NCBI GenBank assembly: GCA_040954595.2 | Contig: CM082587.2 | Span: 5,394,001 to 5,458,000 of the forward strand | Source: Balanoglossus misakiensis | Taxonomy: Eukaryota; Hemichordata | Direction: 5' to 3' | Length of the DNA: 64,000 nucleotides | Shown here: piece after piece, positions 26,237-40,027 of the stretch | Position numbering within the stretch: position 1 is the stretch's first letter | Layout: each line of letters begins with the position of its first letter | Made by a program: the position numbers and the translations under genes | The notes under the pieces: model-generated | The model's database searches: none | Seen by the model: the letters and a program-made list of their open reading frames with translations, nothing else | What the model was told of the DNA's origin: nothing

Positions 26237-28183
26237 TCACAGCGAACTTATCAAAAACAGGGACATCATGAAACCTGGAAGAAAAAGAAGACAGGTTTCC
26301 GGGTTTAATTGTGATTGTGATGCGAGCCGAACAAACATTATGTAGAAGTTAATTTGTCAATGGCCCAGAAAATATCGGTGTACAACGAACAGACTACATG
26401 GTTGGTTAAAATTGTGCAATACATATATTTCATATAGGCTTCTTGATGAATGGCCATCCACTTCTCTATTGATCCTCAAATTCAAAAGTTTTTGGAGCCT
26501 TGGTGAGTAGAACTTACCTATCAACCATCGCTCTGTTCTCATGACTGATACCGCCGCGCCACCAACTCCTGGGGTCGTGGATTGTGGCGTCGTGGATTGT
26601 GGGCTGGGCATGTAGGTGAACTCTGTGCTGGTGAAATTGAACGTCTGGGGTGATACTCGAGGGGTTCCAAAATGCTTGTCTAGTGACACTGTATACAAAA
26701 TGAAATTTTGGTTACGTTTAGTTTGAGCCGTCAGAATCAAAGTCCGGAGAAAAGTTCAGAGGTAAACGTCAGCGAAGAGTATGTCCTTACCCGGAGCCAT
26801 AACTTACCGCCGTCGCTGGCTAGTTTCCCACGGGCAGCCATCAAGTAATAACTGCCATCCTCCAGGTCATAAAATGTGTCGCTGCCGTCTCCTTCGATGC
26901 TGTTCGCGCGCTCGAATGAGCACTCGATTATATCGTCGTGGACGACTGAGGTAAAGTTGCTGATGCCAATCTGTTTGGAGACAGAGCAATCGTTTGTCAA
27001 TGCTTGCACAACATGGGAAAGGCAATTCTCACGCCCCCACTTCATCAAACTTCCATCAAAATAAATTCGTTTGTTTTTTAAATATCGAATAAAGAAACAC
27101 TTACCACATCCTTTGCTTCGTTGCTATAACCATCAGTGTTGAAAGAATGGGTGAGGAACGGGAAAGGATTCGCAGCCGATACTGCACATGCCCATACATC
27201 CGTGTTAGCCTGTATCGTTAAGAGGATATTTAGTTATACCTTTCTGGACATTTTCAGTCATTTTGCTTTTGTGTACGCACAAGGCCCTACAGTTTCCTAC
27301 ACCCCTGCATCATGCTGAAAGCATACATTAATCATTACGTTTTTATTTTTTTTCACATAGTTTTGTTTTGCAATTTGTAACAGTGAAATCGAAAAAGTAA
27401 CTTTGACTAAATATCAGAGAGACTGTTCACTCGTTACAAAATCTCTGACAACAAAATTATCGTCTGAACACAAACAAATAACGTTTGTCCCAAAGTTTGC
27501 TGCTTGGTATTCTCGATAGTATTCTCGATAGCCTTACCATGAGCTGATCCCGTGAAATACCAACGGCCATATATTGCTCAGGTCTGCCGTTTCTACCTTT
27601 CATGTCGCCGAGAAGTTCGAAGATGGTGGCGTTGCCGATTTCATTTGGTTGCCATGCAACAATGGCTTCACAGTCATTCCTGTCTTCGCAACCGAATGGC
27701 ATTTGTAAACATTGCTTGGTGTCTCCGCATCCTTCCGACGTTACCAGCGAGTGGCACTTTTTAAGTAAATGATAACAGGCTCTTTAAACTCATTATTAAA
27801 GGACCTTTGGCGGTAACTTTTATCTTTTTTCCAGTTTTTGTTCTATGTATATATCAAATGTAATTTCTTGTTCTACTCTAAACATCATGCTAATATACTC
27901 AGTACTCTGTTTGTCAGCAAGGCATATACTAATACGTGTGTAACATTATTGTTTTTGTTGACAAATGAATTCCAGTAGGAACTTGAATTCAAGTTTTGCA
28001 CAAGAACGTTTACAGTCAACACAAACAAGTCGTCACGAAATATTATTTCAAAAGTAAAACATTAACATTCTGATGATAACGCATTCAATATTTATTACAA
28101 ATTAAAATGGTTGAACTCACTGTTTGTAAAATGCTGCCTAGCAACAGGCCCGAAAACACCATAAATTGTCCCAAGGTTGTCAT
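26237..28183 (-). CDS. DOMON-domain protein with GPI-like tail, paralogue B
   Basis: Same six-exon structure and phases as paralogue A: 28183-28121, 27756-27538, 27209-27105, 26970-26808, 26688-26518 and 26274-26237, giving 252 residues. Signal peptide beginning MTTLGQF; Cys-rich lead CGDTKQC; DOMON core FELLGDM...YMAVGISRDQLM; TDVWACAVS; IECSFERANS; a short Thr/Pro-rich stalk; and a hydrophobic end (GFMMSLFLISSL). Both genes start MTT directly after an acceptor AG, so each probably has a non-coding first exon. The stalk is the most divergent part, while the DOMON fold and cysteines are conserved. Ligand unknown; in related proteins the fold binds haem b, but a clear axial Met/His pair cannot be assigned by eye. 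Confidence 0.85.
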
Positions 28184-29804
28184 CTGTAGAGAGAATTAAG
28201 GGCAAAAATATTGCCTGCAGATATCAACCACTGTTTGGACAGGATGATAACACAACCACGTAGTATTTACCCAATACTTTGGTAGTCTATGTTGATGGTA
28301 ACCTTCGTGTCTAGACGACCACCCAAACCAGTGTCAAAGTCTGCGCAGTGTCCTTCATCTCCATCTGAACGACCATTCATGCTAGTGTCTGCGCAATCTC
28401 AGAAATTCAGATGTCTCTATTTTATATAGGAACGTAACTACGTGTACCAACAAATACCCATATTTTCGTACCACACAGCGCGGGAACTTCAGAACACCTA
28501 TTTTATTTCCTACAGGGATAAAGTCGACCTTTGGCGATGAAACGTGGTCCGTCTCCAGTTATAATTCAACTCATGCCCTGTGGCTGTACATGGTTATATC
28601 GGTATAAACATGAATACTCAAATAATGTTTAATTTTTAGTCAATAGACAGTCATATGATTGCTTCGCACAGAAGTAGTCGCCTGGTATTGCCATGTACGA
28701 GGAGGAAGTCGTGGTTAAACTGTAACCGTAATTCAGTCAGCAGAACAGCATAATCTATCCCCGAAAGAATCACAAAATAGGGTTTGTGCTTTTAAAGTTT
28801 TGTCATGAGCGAGTAGCGTATCTTCACGACCAGCAGATAGCTATAGGTTGATGTACAATTCTTAGTCAGGTCACACTGGTCGTATAATGTGTATAGAATT
28901 TATAACAGAAGTCTACCCAAAACATGGCAGACCCCTATAGCTTGGTATATTAGTGTTCGGCGTCAACGTACGTACCTTCAATAAGGATAACGGTGATTTT
29001 TCAGCGGTTTCCAAAAGATATGGGTTATTGCTTCTATATCAGTTTTATCGAACAATGTTTGCCTGGAACACAGCGTTCGAGGAAACGTCTTGCCTCACAA
29101 AGCAATAGTCACGTTATACCGAATGACTTCAATGACTAATGTACATATAGACCCCTCGGGTCCAGGGTCTCTGTTGTCAGGTATTTATTTCATTGTGTTT
29201 CAGTCACATAGGAAGGTGTGGCCGTGTTATAACTAACTGACAATCCAATAAATCAAAGTACATGTATATTATCAGCGTATCCGTGGCGAGGTTAGGTCAT
29301 CGCCATATTTTTCTAGGACAAGGTGATCGCAAAGTTAAACGATGTAACTGTTGGTATTAATTTATCGTCCTTTATTAAAAAAGAATTGCCAGTGTGAAGA
29401 TATCTATGTACCATCTTCAAAAGTTGATTTCAAGACTATCAAAAGTTTGCCATGAGAATTGCAGGCAGGGAGTTCTTTTAGACTCTGAAGACAGATTACA
29501 TGACTGACCCTCGGCCGGACTGCTGTCCGAACAGAATACATCAGAAGGACAGTTTATCTTCCATGACAACATTCACAACAGAGAAGAGGACCTTAGCATA
29601 TTGATCGGCTTGCAGTAATTGTCTGATGTTTAAGGCCGAGAACATGGCAACTGTTGCCATCGGAGACAAACATCCACCATCAGTATGACAGGCAAGCCAA
29701 CATGATTTTAAAAAATCCAACAGCTAACTCGGTGGTTAACGCTGGTTAAAATGTGCAACTCATAAATATCTTCATAAATATTGAGTTCATCCACGGAAAC
29801 TTCA
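28184..29804. other. Intergenic region, DOMON B to QTRT1 3' end
   Basis: Promoter side of DOMON B and 3' flank of QTRT1. No reading frame with a recognisable product and no structured RNA identified. Confidence 0.6.
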
Positions 29805-32800
29805 TCATAAAAGGACGTTGACTGCTTCTAATGATTCCCTCACCCAGACAGGATAGTCCCCATCTGGATAAGCGATTGTCATAAAATCCCGGATAAACTG
29901 GGGAAATCGGTCTTCAAGTATACTCTCTCGTATTGAGCGCATTAAATTCATCTGAAATAACAAAAATACACAGTACATTAAAATAAATGGGGATTCTTGA
30001 AATAAAATACATGGTTTGTGCAATCGTGCATGTACTTTGTGTGATTAAAAATAACGCATATGCACTCAGGAGTTGGAGTTTTTGACATGAGGTCAATGGA
30101 TGATTGGCCAGAAATTGGGTATGAACCAGGATGCCTGCTGACAGACATGAGTCATAGTTGTTGACATAACCGGAGTCCCAGATAAGAACCAGCAGGTGGT
30201 AAAAAACATCCGCAAAAGTTCCATGTTTTACTGCAACATGTACTTTAAACGACTCCAGAGCAAAGTTTACCACACGTTTTTGGCTTAGATGTAAAGCCCC
30301 ATGAGTTGCCAATATTCGCATATTTTCTTTCCGTCGACATGAAAAATTCTTCAATCACCTGGAAAGCTATGTTATGGACTGTCAACAGGTGGCAGGCTAC
30401 CGTCTCTTGATTGGCTATGGAATGGATGAACGCCCTTGTGTACGTCCGACAGGTGGAGCATTTGCACTTCTCGTCTATAGGGCTGTAGTCCCGGGAAAAC
30501 TGTTTACTCTTCAGGTGGATCTGACCGCTAAGTAAGAGAGCTGAGCCGAACCTCTGTGGAGAGAACAACAGGCATTCAGGACAGACAATGTCAACTGCCG
30601 GCTAAAAGCGTTTTAATGTCGGTGCTGGTCATTTCTTATTTTACTGATTTCGTTTTGTGTTTTCTTCGGAGGCACTCGCAAGATACGACTGGGCTGGCAA
30701 CTCACCGCGGTTCGGGTGGGAAAGACGCAGTCGAACATATCACAACCCAGAGCAGAGCATACGACCAGATCTACAGCATACCTGGAGGAAAAGACACATA
30801 CGTCATATCTGTACATGAAAAGAATATCATAACAGATCTCCTAATGCTTCAGAGGGATGGGACTAAGAACTAAGACCAAACATTTGTAGAAAAAAGACGA
30901 AGGAACCTCTACACACACTAATATGATTAATGACCCATTTTATCCGGTCCATGGTTACAGAGTAATGGTGTACATAAAATTGGCTGCCAATCATAAATAA
31001 ATGTTGATTTACACACAGATAAATTTAGCAAACTGTTTGAGCAATTTTACCAGTATGGCAGCCGACAGTGACCCATAAGATCGTGGGTTCATGCTGGGGC
31101 TTGAACCCACGATCCTTCCATCACGATTCCAATGCTCTAACCGTTTCATTCCTGACCAACGATCAAAAGCAGAAGTTCATCCACCATTAGAATTGCAATT
31201 TTCGCACTCACCCTACTCCCATTAGGTACCTAGGCTTTCCCTTTGGCAGTAGATCAGTCGATAAATGAACCATCCGCCAAAAATGTTCTTTCTCCTCTCC
31301 ACCACTCAGCCCTCCTATGGCATATCCCGGTGTATCCCTCTTGACCATTTCTGTTGATAAAATAAAGGATGAGTTTACTTGCAAGCTGATCTCAAACTTA
31401 AAGACCACATCCGCTAATTTTCACTCTCCCAGATCAGTGACAAAGCTGGAAGGACAAGAAATATGATGCATTCTTGACACGATGTGTAAAATTATTCACT
31501 CACTCTCATTTGACAATTATCATCCAGAGAAATACAATATTTTTATCTTTATTGACAAGGTGCATATCATGTGACGTGAACTGAAAATGACGTGACTTTC
31601 AGTCTAAATTCCCTGATGAGAGTTAGCGCCCTCTGGAGTCGGACCTTACCTGCTGCACATATCTTCCTGAGTTCAGGTTGTAATCCTCCCTGGACGATTG
31701 GAAAGAGATTTTGTTCTGTCGGTCTCTTATGCGCAGCAATGCATCGATCTAACCACCTTATTGACCTTCGAATAAATATTGAAAGAATGTTTATACACAA
31801 AGACGAACAATATATTTGTTACTCTGAAATACATTGTCTGTTAGTTGATGTTTATTGGTAAAAAAAAACTGAGCATGTTCAGCAACATTTATTAGCCCCA
31901 AACCCCGGACTCTCCGATGATTGTTACCTGTACATTGCCTCTTCAACTCGGGGACCTGTTGTTGTACTGTGCACAACATCATCAAGCTGCATAATGATGT
32001 CAGCACCAATACTGTTTTGTATTTCGGTGGATTTCTCCGGGGTCAGCATCATCTCAGATTCGTCGTGGGGTGACTGGAACTTGACGCCTTCCTCGGTAAT
32101 TTCAGCCAGTTTCAGTAAAGACACCATTTGGAAACCACCACTGTCCTGCAATTATGAATCCAATGTTACAGCTTCAAGAGAATTGCTATAAACTCTGCCC
32201 TAAACTCTTCACAAATTCCACAAAAAATCTGTGTTTATTATCTGATATTTTTACCATACATGTTACTCTTTGAACTACAAAAATACTCCTAATATCACAG
32301 AACTAAATAAATGGTGTGATGCATACAATGTATTGTTTGTTATAAACGTTTAGTAGGGCGGCAGATAAACTACGAGTGGTTGATATTGTTTCTCCGTCGC
32401 TACAATACTCACAGTCAAGAGAGCTCTGTCCCAGTTCATGAACTTGTGCAAACCACCAGCCTTCTCCAGCAAGTCAGGTCCCTATAATGTTGACAAACGA
32501 ATGCGAAGACAATTAATAACCTGTTCAGTGTTCAGAGTTGGGGATTTTGATGACGTGTTTAGGTGGAAGTGAAAAAGGCCAGTAAACAAGAAGGTTAACT
32601 CATCTATGATCATGAGGCTACTAAAACGTCGGTGTCTGATCACACGTACGTACCGGTCTCGATCCAAGGTGGTACGTATTTCCAAGAATAATCTGACAAT
32701 CTAGATCTTCCAGCTGTTTTGTGGTCATTCCCTTCATGGTCCCCTGCGTCCCAACTGGCATAAATACCGGTGTATCTACTGTGTGATGGGGAAGTTTTAG

Positions 32801-32884
32801 CTTGCATGTCCTGGCTTTCGTTGTAGAGCACTCTGCAAGTATTTTCAAACTGAGAGCATGTGTACTTTTGTTGGCGGCCGCCAT
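29805..32884 (-). CDS. QTRT1: Queuine tRNA-ribosyltransferase catalytic subunit 1
   Basis: Catalytic subunit of tRNA-guanine transglycosylase, which swaps guanine 34 for queuine in tRNAs with GUN anticodons, acting with QTRT2. Eight exons in transcript order: 32884-32654, 32481-32413, 32145-31928, 31765-31650, 31350-31212, 30781-30706, 30553-30359 and 29951-29805, giving 396 residues (human about 403). Motifs: [17 protein letters not shown], the general acid/base Asp in DSGGFQMVS (D101), the GGLSGGE loop, the nucleophilic Asp in [14 protein letters not shown] (D275), and the zinc site CKCSTC followed by the His of LTVHNI. All catalytic and zinc ligands are present; the spacing to the last His looks one residue shorter than in human. 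It shares a short divergent interval with DOLPP1. Confidence 0.97.
31066..31165 (-). repeat. tRNA-like sequence (tRNA pseudogene or tRNA-derived SINE)
   Basis: Read on the minus strand, GGTTAGAGCATTGGAAT resembles a tRNA A box and GGTTCAAGCCC fits the B box, about 25 bases further on. A perfect-looking inverted pair (ATCGTGGGTTC / GAACCCACGAT) surrounds the B box, so it is not a normal T arm and the cloverleaf does not close. It lies in QTRT1 intron 5. A degraded pol III-derived repeat is the best reading. Confidence 0.55.
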
Positions 32885-33205
32885 CTTTGTGAACTCTGAC
32901 CCTCATAAGGCGAACCCTGACCCCAAGCTACAAGGTCATTAGAATTTAGTAAAGTATCAGTGACTAACATTCAACATTTTACAGAAAGAAAACGATGCAC
33001 GTTGTTATCAAGGCAAGTTTGATAACTATAGTAGTATGAAAAGTAACAAAACATGTGTTTTGCAACGCCAACGCTGATTACATTCGAATTTGAATCCAAT
33101 TCGGATTATTGTATAAGTGAATCCCTTGGCCAAAAATGCACATTCGGGATCCGACAGCAATATGATTCTGATGCTAACTCATTGCTGCAGCCCAGAGCTT
33201 GCAAA
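32885..33205. promoter_or_regulatory. Bidirectional promoter interval of QTRT1 and DOLPP1
   Basis: The QTRT1 and DOLPP1 start codons are divergent and only 321 bases apart, with no room for separate extended promoters. No TATA box is obvious. A shared initiation region is inferred from this geometry. Confidence 0.65.
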
Positions 33206-36200
33206 ATGGCGTCCTGTCTGGAGACAGGTTGGGACGATTCGCAGTGGGACAAGTCGAGCCAGGGAGTCGTTTGGAAGCCTGTGTCTTTAACACACGTCGA
33301 GTATCCTGCAGGTATGTTGCCTATGCCCAAATTCCTTCTGTTCTGCTCCAGATTCCCCGGTGAGGTGCTGTTTTGCAAAGCAGTTTTGCCTGCTGGTGGC
33401 CAGCACTCCCATCTCTGTGTGAGTGGGCTGGTTTGCGGGACGTATCGACCGAATGAATGGCGAAACATTAAACAGATAGTGCGGATCGAATGCCGATCGA
33501 CGCCGCGTCAACTCATGTACCAGATCTGTTTTCTCTGACATGTTCGTCACAGTTTTATCACAGCTGTCGTTTAAAGTTTATAGTTTCTTTTTTCTCATTG
33601 CACGCTTGTTAGTTTCCTCAGCCTGTTAATAGATGAGAAAAGACCAGCATACGGTCCCAAAGCTGGCTACGCCCATTTCTGGTCCAGTCACACACAATAC
33701 CTCATGTTGAGTGTTGATGACTCAAAATGCACTACAGTACACATTATAACATTACCAGATTTTGTTTTCAAACCTTATTCCAATCGTAAATCATAGCAGA
33801 TCAGATTGCAACAGTGTGGTATTACATCATACAGAAAAGTTAAAGTCCCAATGAATTACTAGACAAACAGCTGATCTGAAATCATGCTGTATTAACCCAC
33901 TGAACGTCTTATCGCCCATGTGACCCTGAGGTCATTCCTATCTAAATTCTAGTATGCTGATTTCAATAAAACCAGAGAATGCAGGTCACTGAATCAGTGA
34001 AATAACTGGCTAGAATGTACTCGTACTGATTAGTGAGAAACTTAGATTCAGTGTTATAGTGGCAACCACTATTGGGAGATAACAATGCTACCTGTCAATC
34101 ATCTGAAGTGACTGAGGGTCACAAATCTAGGTTGTTCATATCACCCTTGCTGCTCAACTTGTCCATTACTGATTGGGCGCATGCTAAACTCATTTAGACT
34201 GATCCTGGTGCTAGCCTAGATCCAAATTAGGGTCGTCTCAAGACACACATATAACCTACAGTGTGGGGACTGTATGGGCAGTATTAGTCCCTTCTGCCTC
34301 CATTTCTCTGTACAGTGTATAGAGGTCCAGCACTAAAATATGGACCAAACCATGGTAGTGGAAGGGTTGATTTTATGAGAGAGAGAAAGACCCCAGATGG
34401 CTAGACTTGCATTAACCTGTTAATAGCTTGTGGCGCAGGGAGATGAGTTGACCTATGACCCACAGTATCTTGTTATTTCCCGCTGAAGACTAAAATCCAC
34501 ACAAGTAGTCTGTGGTAAAAATCATTCAATGAATTTTAAGAGAAAAAAGTTGCCAACAGGATAATCATTGACATGCATTTTTTTTAACGTTTTCTCTGTA
34601 GGTGATTTTTTGGGGAAGATCTTTGCTTGGTTCAGTCTTATTCCAGTATTTCTGCTGATCTCATTCGCCACTCTTATTGCCTTTAGGAGAGAATTACACA
34701 CAGTAAGTTTTTCCCCCAATCCAGTGTATTGCTATTTATGTTACCAGTTTAAGTGATCGCAAAATGGCTTGTGCGATAATTGAAGCCATATATGTACCAG
34801 GCAGGGTTGAAATTTGGGAACATTCACGCCATGTCACACACGCCAGCATAGACATTGACGATACAAGTACCACATTAGGCAGTCTGGCTGCAGGGCGGCA
34901 GCTAGAACTCAGACAAATGGTGTTTTGACGGTAAATCCTTTCAACGCTGTACTCTGACATGATCCGCTTGTTTTGCACCAGGTGGGCGGACAAACAAACA
35001 GGAAGCGGGAATGAAAGGGGTCTTGAAAGGCTTGCTCTTTCTTCACTAAATAATGTAGACAGGCCCATTTTTTGTGTGTTCAACAGTTACGCTTCGTGGA
35101 CAATATATTACGTTCGTTGCTGATGAATTGATTGTGAACTGCCTGCATGGACGCTCTTGTTGCAAAACATCGCAGGGTGGTGTTGTAGTACAGTGCATAA
35201 TCATGATGCGATTGCATTATTTGGTTGACTAAAAACGCCAATCTTTTCATCATTTTCAGATTACATATTTCACTGGACTGATTCTCAGTGAATTGGTCAA
35301 TTGGGTGCTTAAAAATATTATCCGACAACCCAGGCCGTGTCGAGGTATTTATCGAGGTGGCATTTTTGATTTTCTTTCTCATGATGAGCTGTAGATATAT
35401 ACATGTATATATACAGAACCCAAATAACCCTATATAGTGTTTTGCCAGTATTGAAATTACGACAAAATAACCGAAAGATGGTGTACTTCATTGCAGGCCA
35501 TGATGTGGTGTTTTCAGAGTATGGTATGCCATCAAGTCATTCCCAGTTTATGTGGTTTTTTGCTGTTTATCTTGTTTTATTTGTATATATAAGGTAAGCC
35601 ATGATTAGGTGCTGACGTCATGCATATTTGCATGAGTCCTGAAACTGTCAATAAGACCACACCTTCCATGCATCTTTCTGACTTATATTAAACAAGAAAA
35701 CACGTTTTTGTCCATTTACAAAAAAATATGATATCTAAAAATGGAAAACTGGGTCACTCCAGTAAACAAGTAATTGTCTGTGACACTTTTATTTCCCTTA
35801 TTACAGAATTCAATACACATCCAGTAGTTCAAGTAGCATTATTGACTTTGCTTGGAAACATGTGGTGTCCATCGGAGCATTAGTGGTAGCTTCTATAGTC
35901 TGTTACAGCAGGTGAGGTGTCGACTTCTCTAGAAATACCGAAATCACGCTTATATTGTTTCATCCAACCAGGACTGCCAAATGTTGAAATGCAATGTCAG
36001 AAGTCACAGTTGCCTCGCGGTAACCTATGTGTATGCCATAAAGTGCCAGGCTTGAAGCTCGGTATTCATATTTAAAATACATTGAAAGTGTGTGTAACAA
36101 GGGCAGAGTAGCTCAGTGGCAGAATACAGCCACCAATGAATTGCACGCTACAGACTGACACTAAAATGTCTGTGCGGAAACAAAACCATAGAAGCAGTTT

Positions 36201-36904
36201 GACCTTTGTGGCCTAGGGTCATAGACTGAAACTCCACTGTGACTGAGAGGTCAACCGCTCTTTCTTTGCAGAGTGTACCTGCATTATCATACAAGTCAAC
36301 AAGTGTTCATGGGTGCAGCTGTGGGAGCCGTCTTGGCCATACCATGGTTTATTTTTACACAGGTTGGTGTCCCATATTTTAGAGACCTCACATTTGGTCA
36401 TAGCGCTTGAGATGAGAATGTAGCTGTGCTTGATGTACCAGTATAAAGATGGCGAAAGAGATGGTCTTGTCATGCACGGGACCCATTCCTTATTTGCTGA
36501 CAATTTGCATACTCTCCACAGTGCAGTCACTGATTGGTAGAAAGTGGTCAGCTGTCATGCAGTGTTGATGCGTATTTCTACGTGTATTTAAAATTTCGGA
36601 CTACAACATCTTAAACAAACAGCGTTTCACTTTCTTTTCAGTTGGTGCTCACTCCATTGTTTCCAGTGGTAGCGTCGTGGCCCATATCTGAAAGACTTAT
36701 GCTGAGGGATTCCACTCTCATTCCTAACGTTCTGTGGTTTGAATACGCATCGGCAAGAGCTGAAGCAAGGTGAGTGGCTGGTCAATGTTTAAATATTGTC
36801 CTCTGTGTGAGGTCACACATCCTGGCAATCCCCGTTTTCAATGTTCATTTCCATGACCTTTACTCTTTGTTTCCTTCAGAGCCAGACAGAGAAAGTTGCA
36901 GTGA
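33206..36904 (+). CDS. DOLPP1: Dolichyldiphosphatase 1
   Basis: ER membrane phosphatase that converts dolichyl pyrophosphate to dolichyl phosphate on the lumenal side, recycling the lipid carrier of N-glycosylation. Eight exons (33206-33311, 34602-34702, 35260-35344, 35497-35593, 35807-35911, 36272-36362, 36642-36769, 36880-36904) give 245 residues; human has 238. The PAP2 phosphatase signature is complete: K87-x6-R94-P95, then PSSH (109-112), and S164-R165-x5-H171. Flanking landmarks are LTHVEYPAG at the N-terminus and IPNVLWFEY...[10 protein letters not shown] at the C-terminus. Four or more hydrophobic helices are visible. The first exon is longer than the human one by several polar residues. 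It diverges from QTRT1. Confidence 0.97.
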
Positions 36905-39900
36905 TTGCAGCCAACTGTGGAAGACCAGAGCAGTGGAGGTCCAGGACTGAGGAAAGGTCTGACTTTAAGAAGAAGCGAAATAAATTGAAAGTGAAATTTG
37001 TCTTGAGAAGATTTTCGACACATCACCCTTGTGATGTGGGTGAGCAATACAGAGACTTTTAAAAGTGGTGCAATTTTTTTCTTAAATCGACTGTTCTTGA
37101 CAATCATTGTCATTTGTGAAAGTCAACAAATTGTCAGAGATTTTCTGTTGAGTTGGTAGTCTTTGGTGGTGTGAATCATTGCCTGTGTAATAGGTCAGGG
37201 TTTGCGAGTGTTTTAGTATAAAGGAAGTATGAAGGGATTTTTCGAGGGTTGATATGAGGCTGATTGGCTCGTTTAGAAATTTAGGCTGATTTGTAATTTG
37301 ACACATTAGTAGACCAGGTTTTGAACCGAGGGGGTTGTTTATTAGCTGTCTGTTGTGTGCTAAGGGCAAGTGGGGGAAGTTGTGAACAGCGCCCCCAAGT
37401 GAAGGACGGAAACAATCCTCAGGTGACCAATTTTTTTTTTCTTTCTTTCTAAAATATGCGGTCGACGTTTTCGGTCAATAACACTAATTAGGGCCTCTTC
37501 TTTAAATGTTGTGTTCATTCGTGATATCATGTTGTAAATTAAGAATAAACTAACATCCAGGAAATTGTTGATTATTATTGATGTACACAGATGACTTGTG
37601 ATTAACTTGTCTCATCAACTGATTCAGAAAAGTTGACGTTACGTTTGATTTTTGGGAAATAATTCCCGGAGAGATTTTGATGTCTTGTGCTTACAGGAAA
37701 TTGTTTATGTCCCGTGTGTGATTAGTGAGAATTTATTTCATGTGCAGTATTTTAATTTGAGGGACTGTGCTCCTCTTTAATTTAACATTTGAGTGTCTTG
37801 TGCTTATTTTCCGATTTTTGTAAGCCTTCACAATAGCCATTAAACTAATTGTACGTTTTTATACTTGATATTGCAAGAGCACTAGCCCTCATGTACAAAT
37901 TCATTTCATTCTTAAGATAGTATGTGCCTCGAAAATCAAGTCTTAAACTTTTTCTCATATTTTGCTCAAAACAACTTTAGATTAATGTCTTTTAAAATTG
38001 AGAATAAAAAGTGGGAGTCATCGTGCAAAATTTTGAGTGAGAGAGTAAAGTTGTTCCAAATTTGAAATTCAAAATGGCCGCCAATCCCTGTGTTAACTGC
38101 CTGTAGTGATTATTATGGAAACAAAATGGTGAACACCATCTCTGGTTTTCTAAGCAGAGCCTGGAAGTGTTACTGGCTTGTACTGTGTGATACTTAAAAA
38201 CACCCACTTTTTGTTATTAAGGTGAAGAAATAATCAGAAATACTCGAAAAATGTGATGTGGTTGACACAATTTACATTGAAACACCTGACCTTTTTAGAT
38301 TTCGGTACCAGGAGAAAATAAGTCTTACTGAAATAAACTTTGATGTTTTGATACAAGTTCTATATTCTGTAATTAATTTCGTCTGTTAGTCCATTTTAGT
38401 GGCATGTCGTTCACTCAGTTGGTATGTTCGACTTCGAAAAATATCATCTACAAGGACCAGTCATAACTGATGGTGAAGTTCTTCACTTTGTGTGGTGGTC
38501 CTGTGCATTGAAACCACCCAAACGTAGGAGCTTTGGATTTTTAAAAAAGATACAGTTATCAATATCAACTTTGCGAGTAAAAAAGGAGAGAGAATTGAAT
38601 TTTGAAAGGAATAGACTAATATTGAGAGATATTCATTTTCGTTTTTCTCTTCTTTGGAGATATAGTTTATGATTTGGTATTTGAAAATGGTGAGCATATG
38701 TTTCATTTTTATAGTTGGTGTAATAATTGGGGAAAAGTCTAATGGAATTATCATTTTTTATATATTTTTACAAGTTATATTTAGGTGGTCAAGAGAAAGG
38801 GCAGTTTTGGTATAGAAATCAAGAGATTGAAATTTCTAAAGTGTAACAGATGTTTCGTGTTTTACAAATTTGACAAGCAATGCACATGATGTTACTAAAC
38901 CTGTAACAGAGGAAGCTGTTGATGTCTTTTGTGTGCTGAGTGTGTTTTACAGTAGAACTAAGATTCAGCGTTTCTCAAGAAGTCTTACAGCTTTACATGA
39001 TCTATGCAGAATCCGTTTCAGCTTTTTTATTTTTTCGCTCATGATGTAACACTACGAAAATTGAAAAATTGAAATAAGATGGATGCCAACTCGTAATTTG
39101 TGCCGTAATTTAAACTTCATGTTTTGCTTCGATTTGCCAGTCAATTGTCGGAGGATTCTGTGACATGTGGATCGATCATTTCTGAATTCCTCTATTGGCA
39201 AAGTCAAGCATGAAAATTTGAAGTGGGAAAGACAAACATGATGAAATACCACCAAAGACAATAAGTGGTTTTCTCTTAAAATATAAAACCATGAGTGAGC
39301 TGTTCCTACATGTTTCTTTACTTTTGTTTTCAGCATCTCGCAAGCAAGTCTAAGAATTGTATATTTTGGTCATCATGTTCCCATGTCATCATTACTGAAA
39401 GTGGTGCAAATGACAAACACATACCACTGCTTGAATTATTTTTTTGAGAAAAAAAATCATGAATTTTCACACTATTGTCATGATTATTATTTTTTTTAAA
39501 CACATGGACAATTCTACCACATTTATCTTATATCGTTTTTATGAGAAATGTAAATGTGAGAATTGTAAGAATTTGGCTGTTATACACTGAAATACGTTAA
39601 ACTGATGTTTGACTGAGGTATGTACATTTACAACAGAGGTATACAGTGGTCTTCTTTTTCTCTCTTTCTGGTGGGTACTTTGTGTACCTGAAATGTTGCA
39701 TCATCAGATACCATTCAACTAATATGTTTTGTTTACTTCAGAAATGTCACGACATCGCTCAACCATTGCCCCATGTGATAAATAAAAATCATGTACATCT
39801 GAAGAAATCGGCTTGGCAATCAATTTTCAGGCTCACTTGGTAACCTTGTCTACATTTGCATAATTTAAGTCGTAATGACGCTAGCATCTCTAATTATTAC

Positions 39901-40027
39901 TTTAGGATTATTTTGTCTCAGTGCTGCATTAAACACCTTTTGTTTCTCTTAGAAAAAGTTTCTTTTGGAAAATATGAATGTAATATCATTCACGCCCTGG
40001 GCCAAGTTTCAATGCGATCCATTTCCT
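36905..40027. other. DOLPP1 3' UTR and AT-rich intergenic region
   Basis: About 3.1 kb, very T-rich, between two facing 3' ends. A candidate poly(A) signal for DOLPP1 is AATAAA at 37544-37549. Many poly-T and poly-A runs, and no reading frame with a recognisable product. The right end holds the 3' UTR of the cGAS-like gene. Confidence 0.6.

Noticed and set aside
33106-33468. 120-residue minus-strand frame over DOLPP1 exon 1
   Set aside because: Overlaps the conserved DOLPP1 first exon antisense; no protein similarity seen.
36105-36180. tRNA-like A box (tagctcagtgg) in a DOLPP1 intron
   Set aside because: No B box at the expected distance and no cloverleaf.
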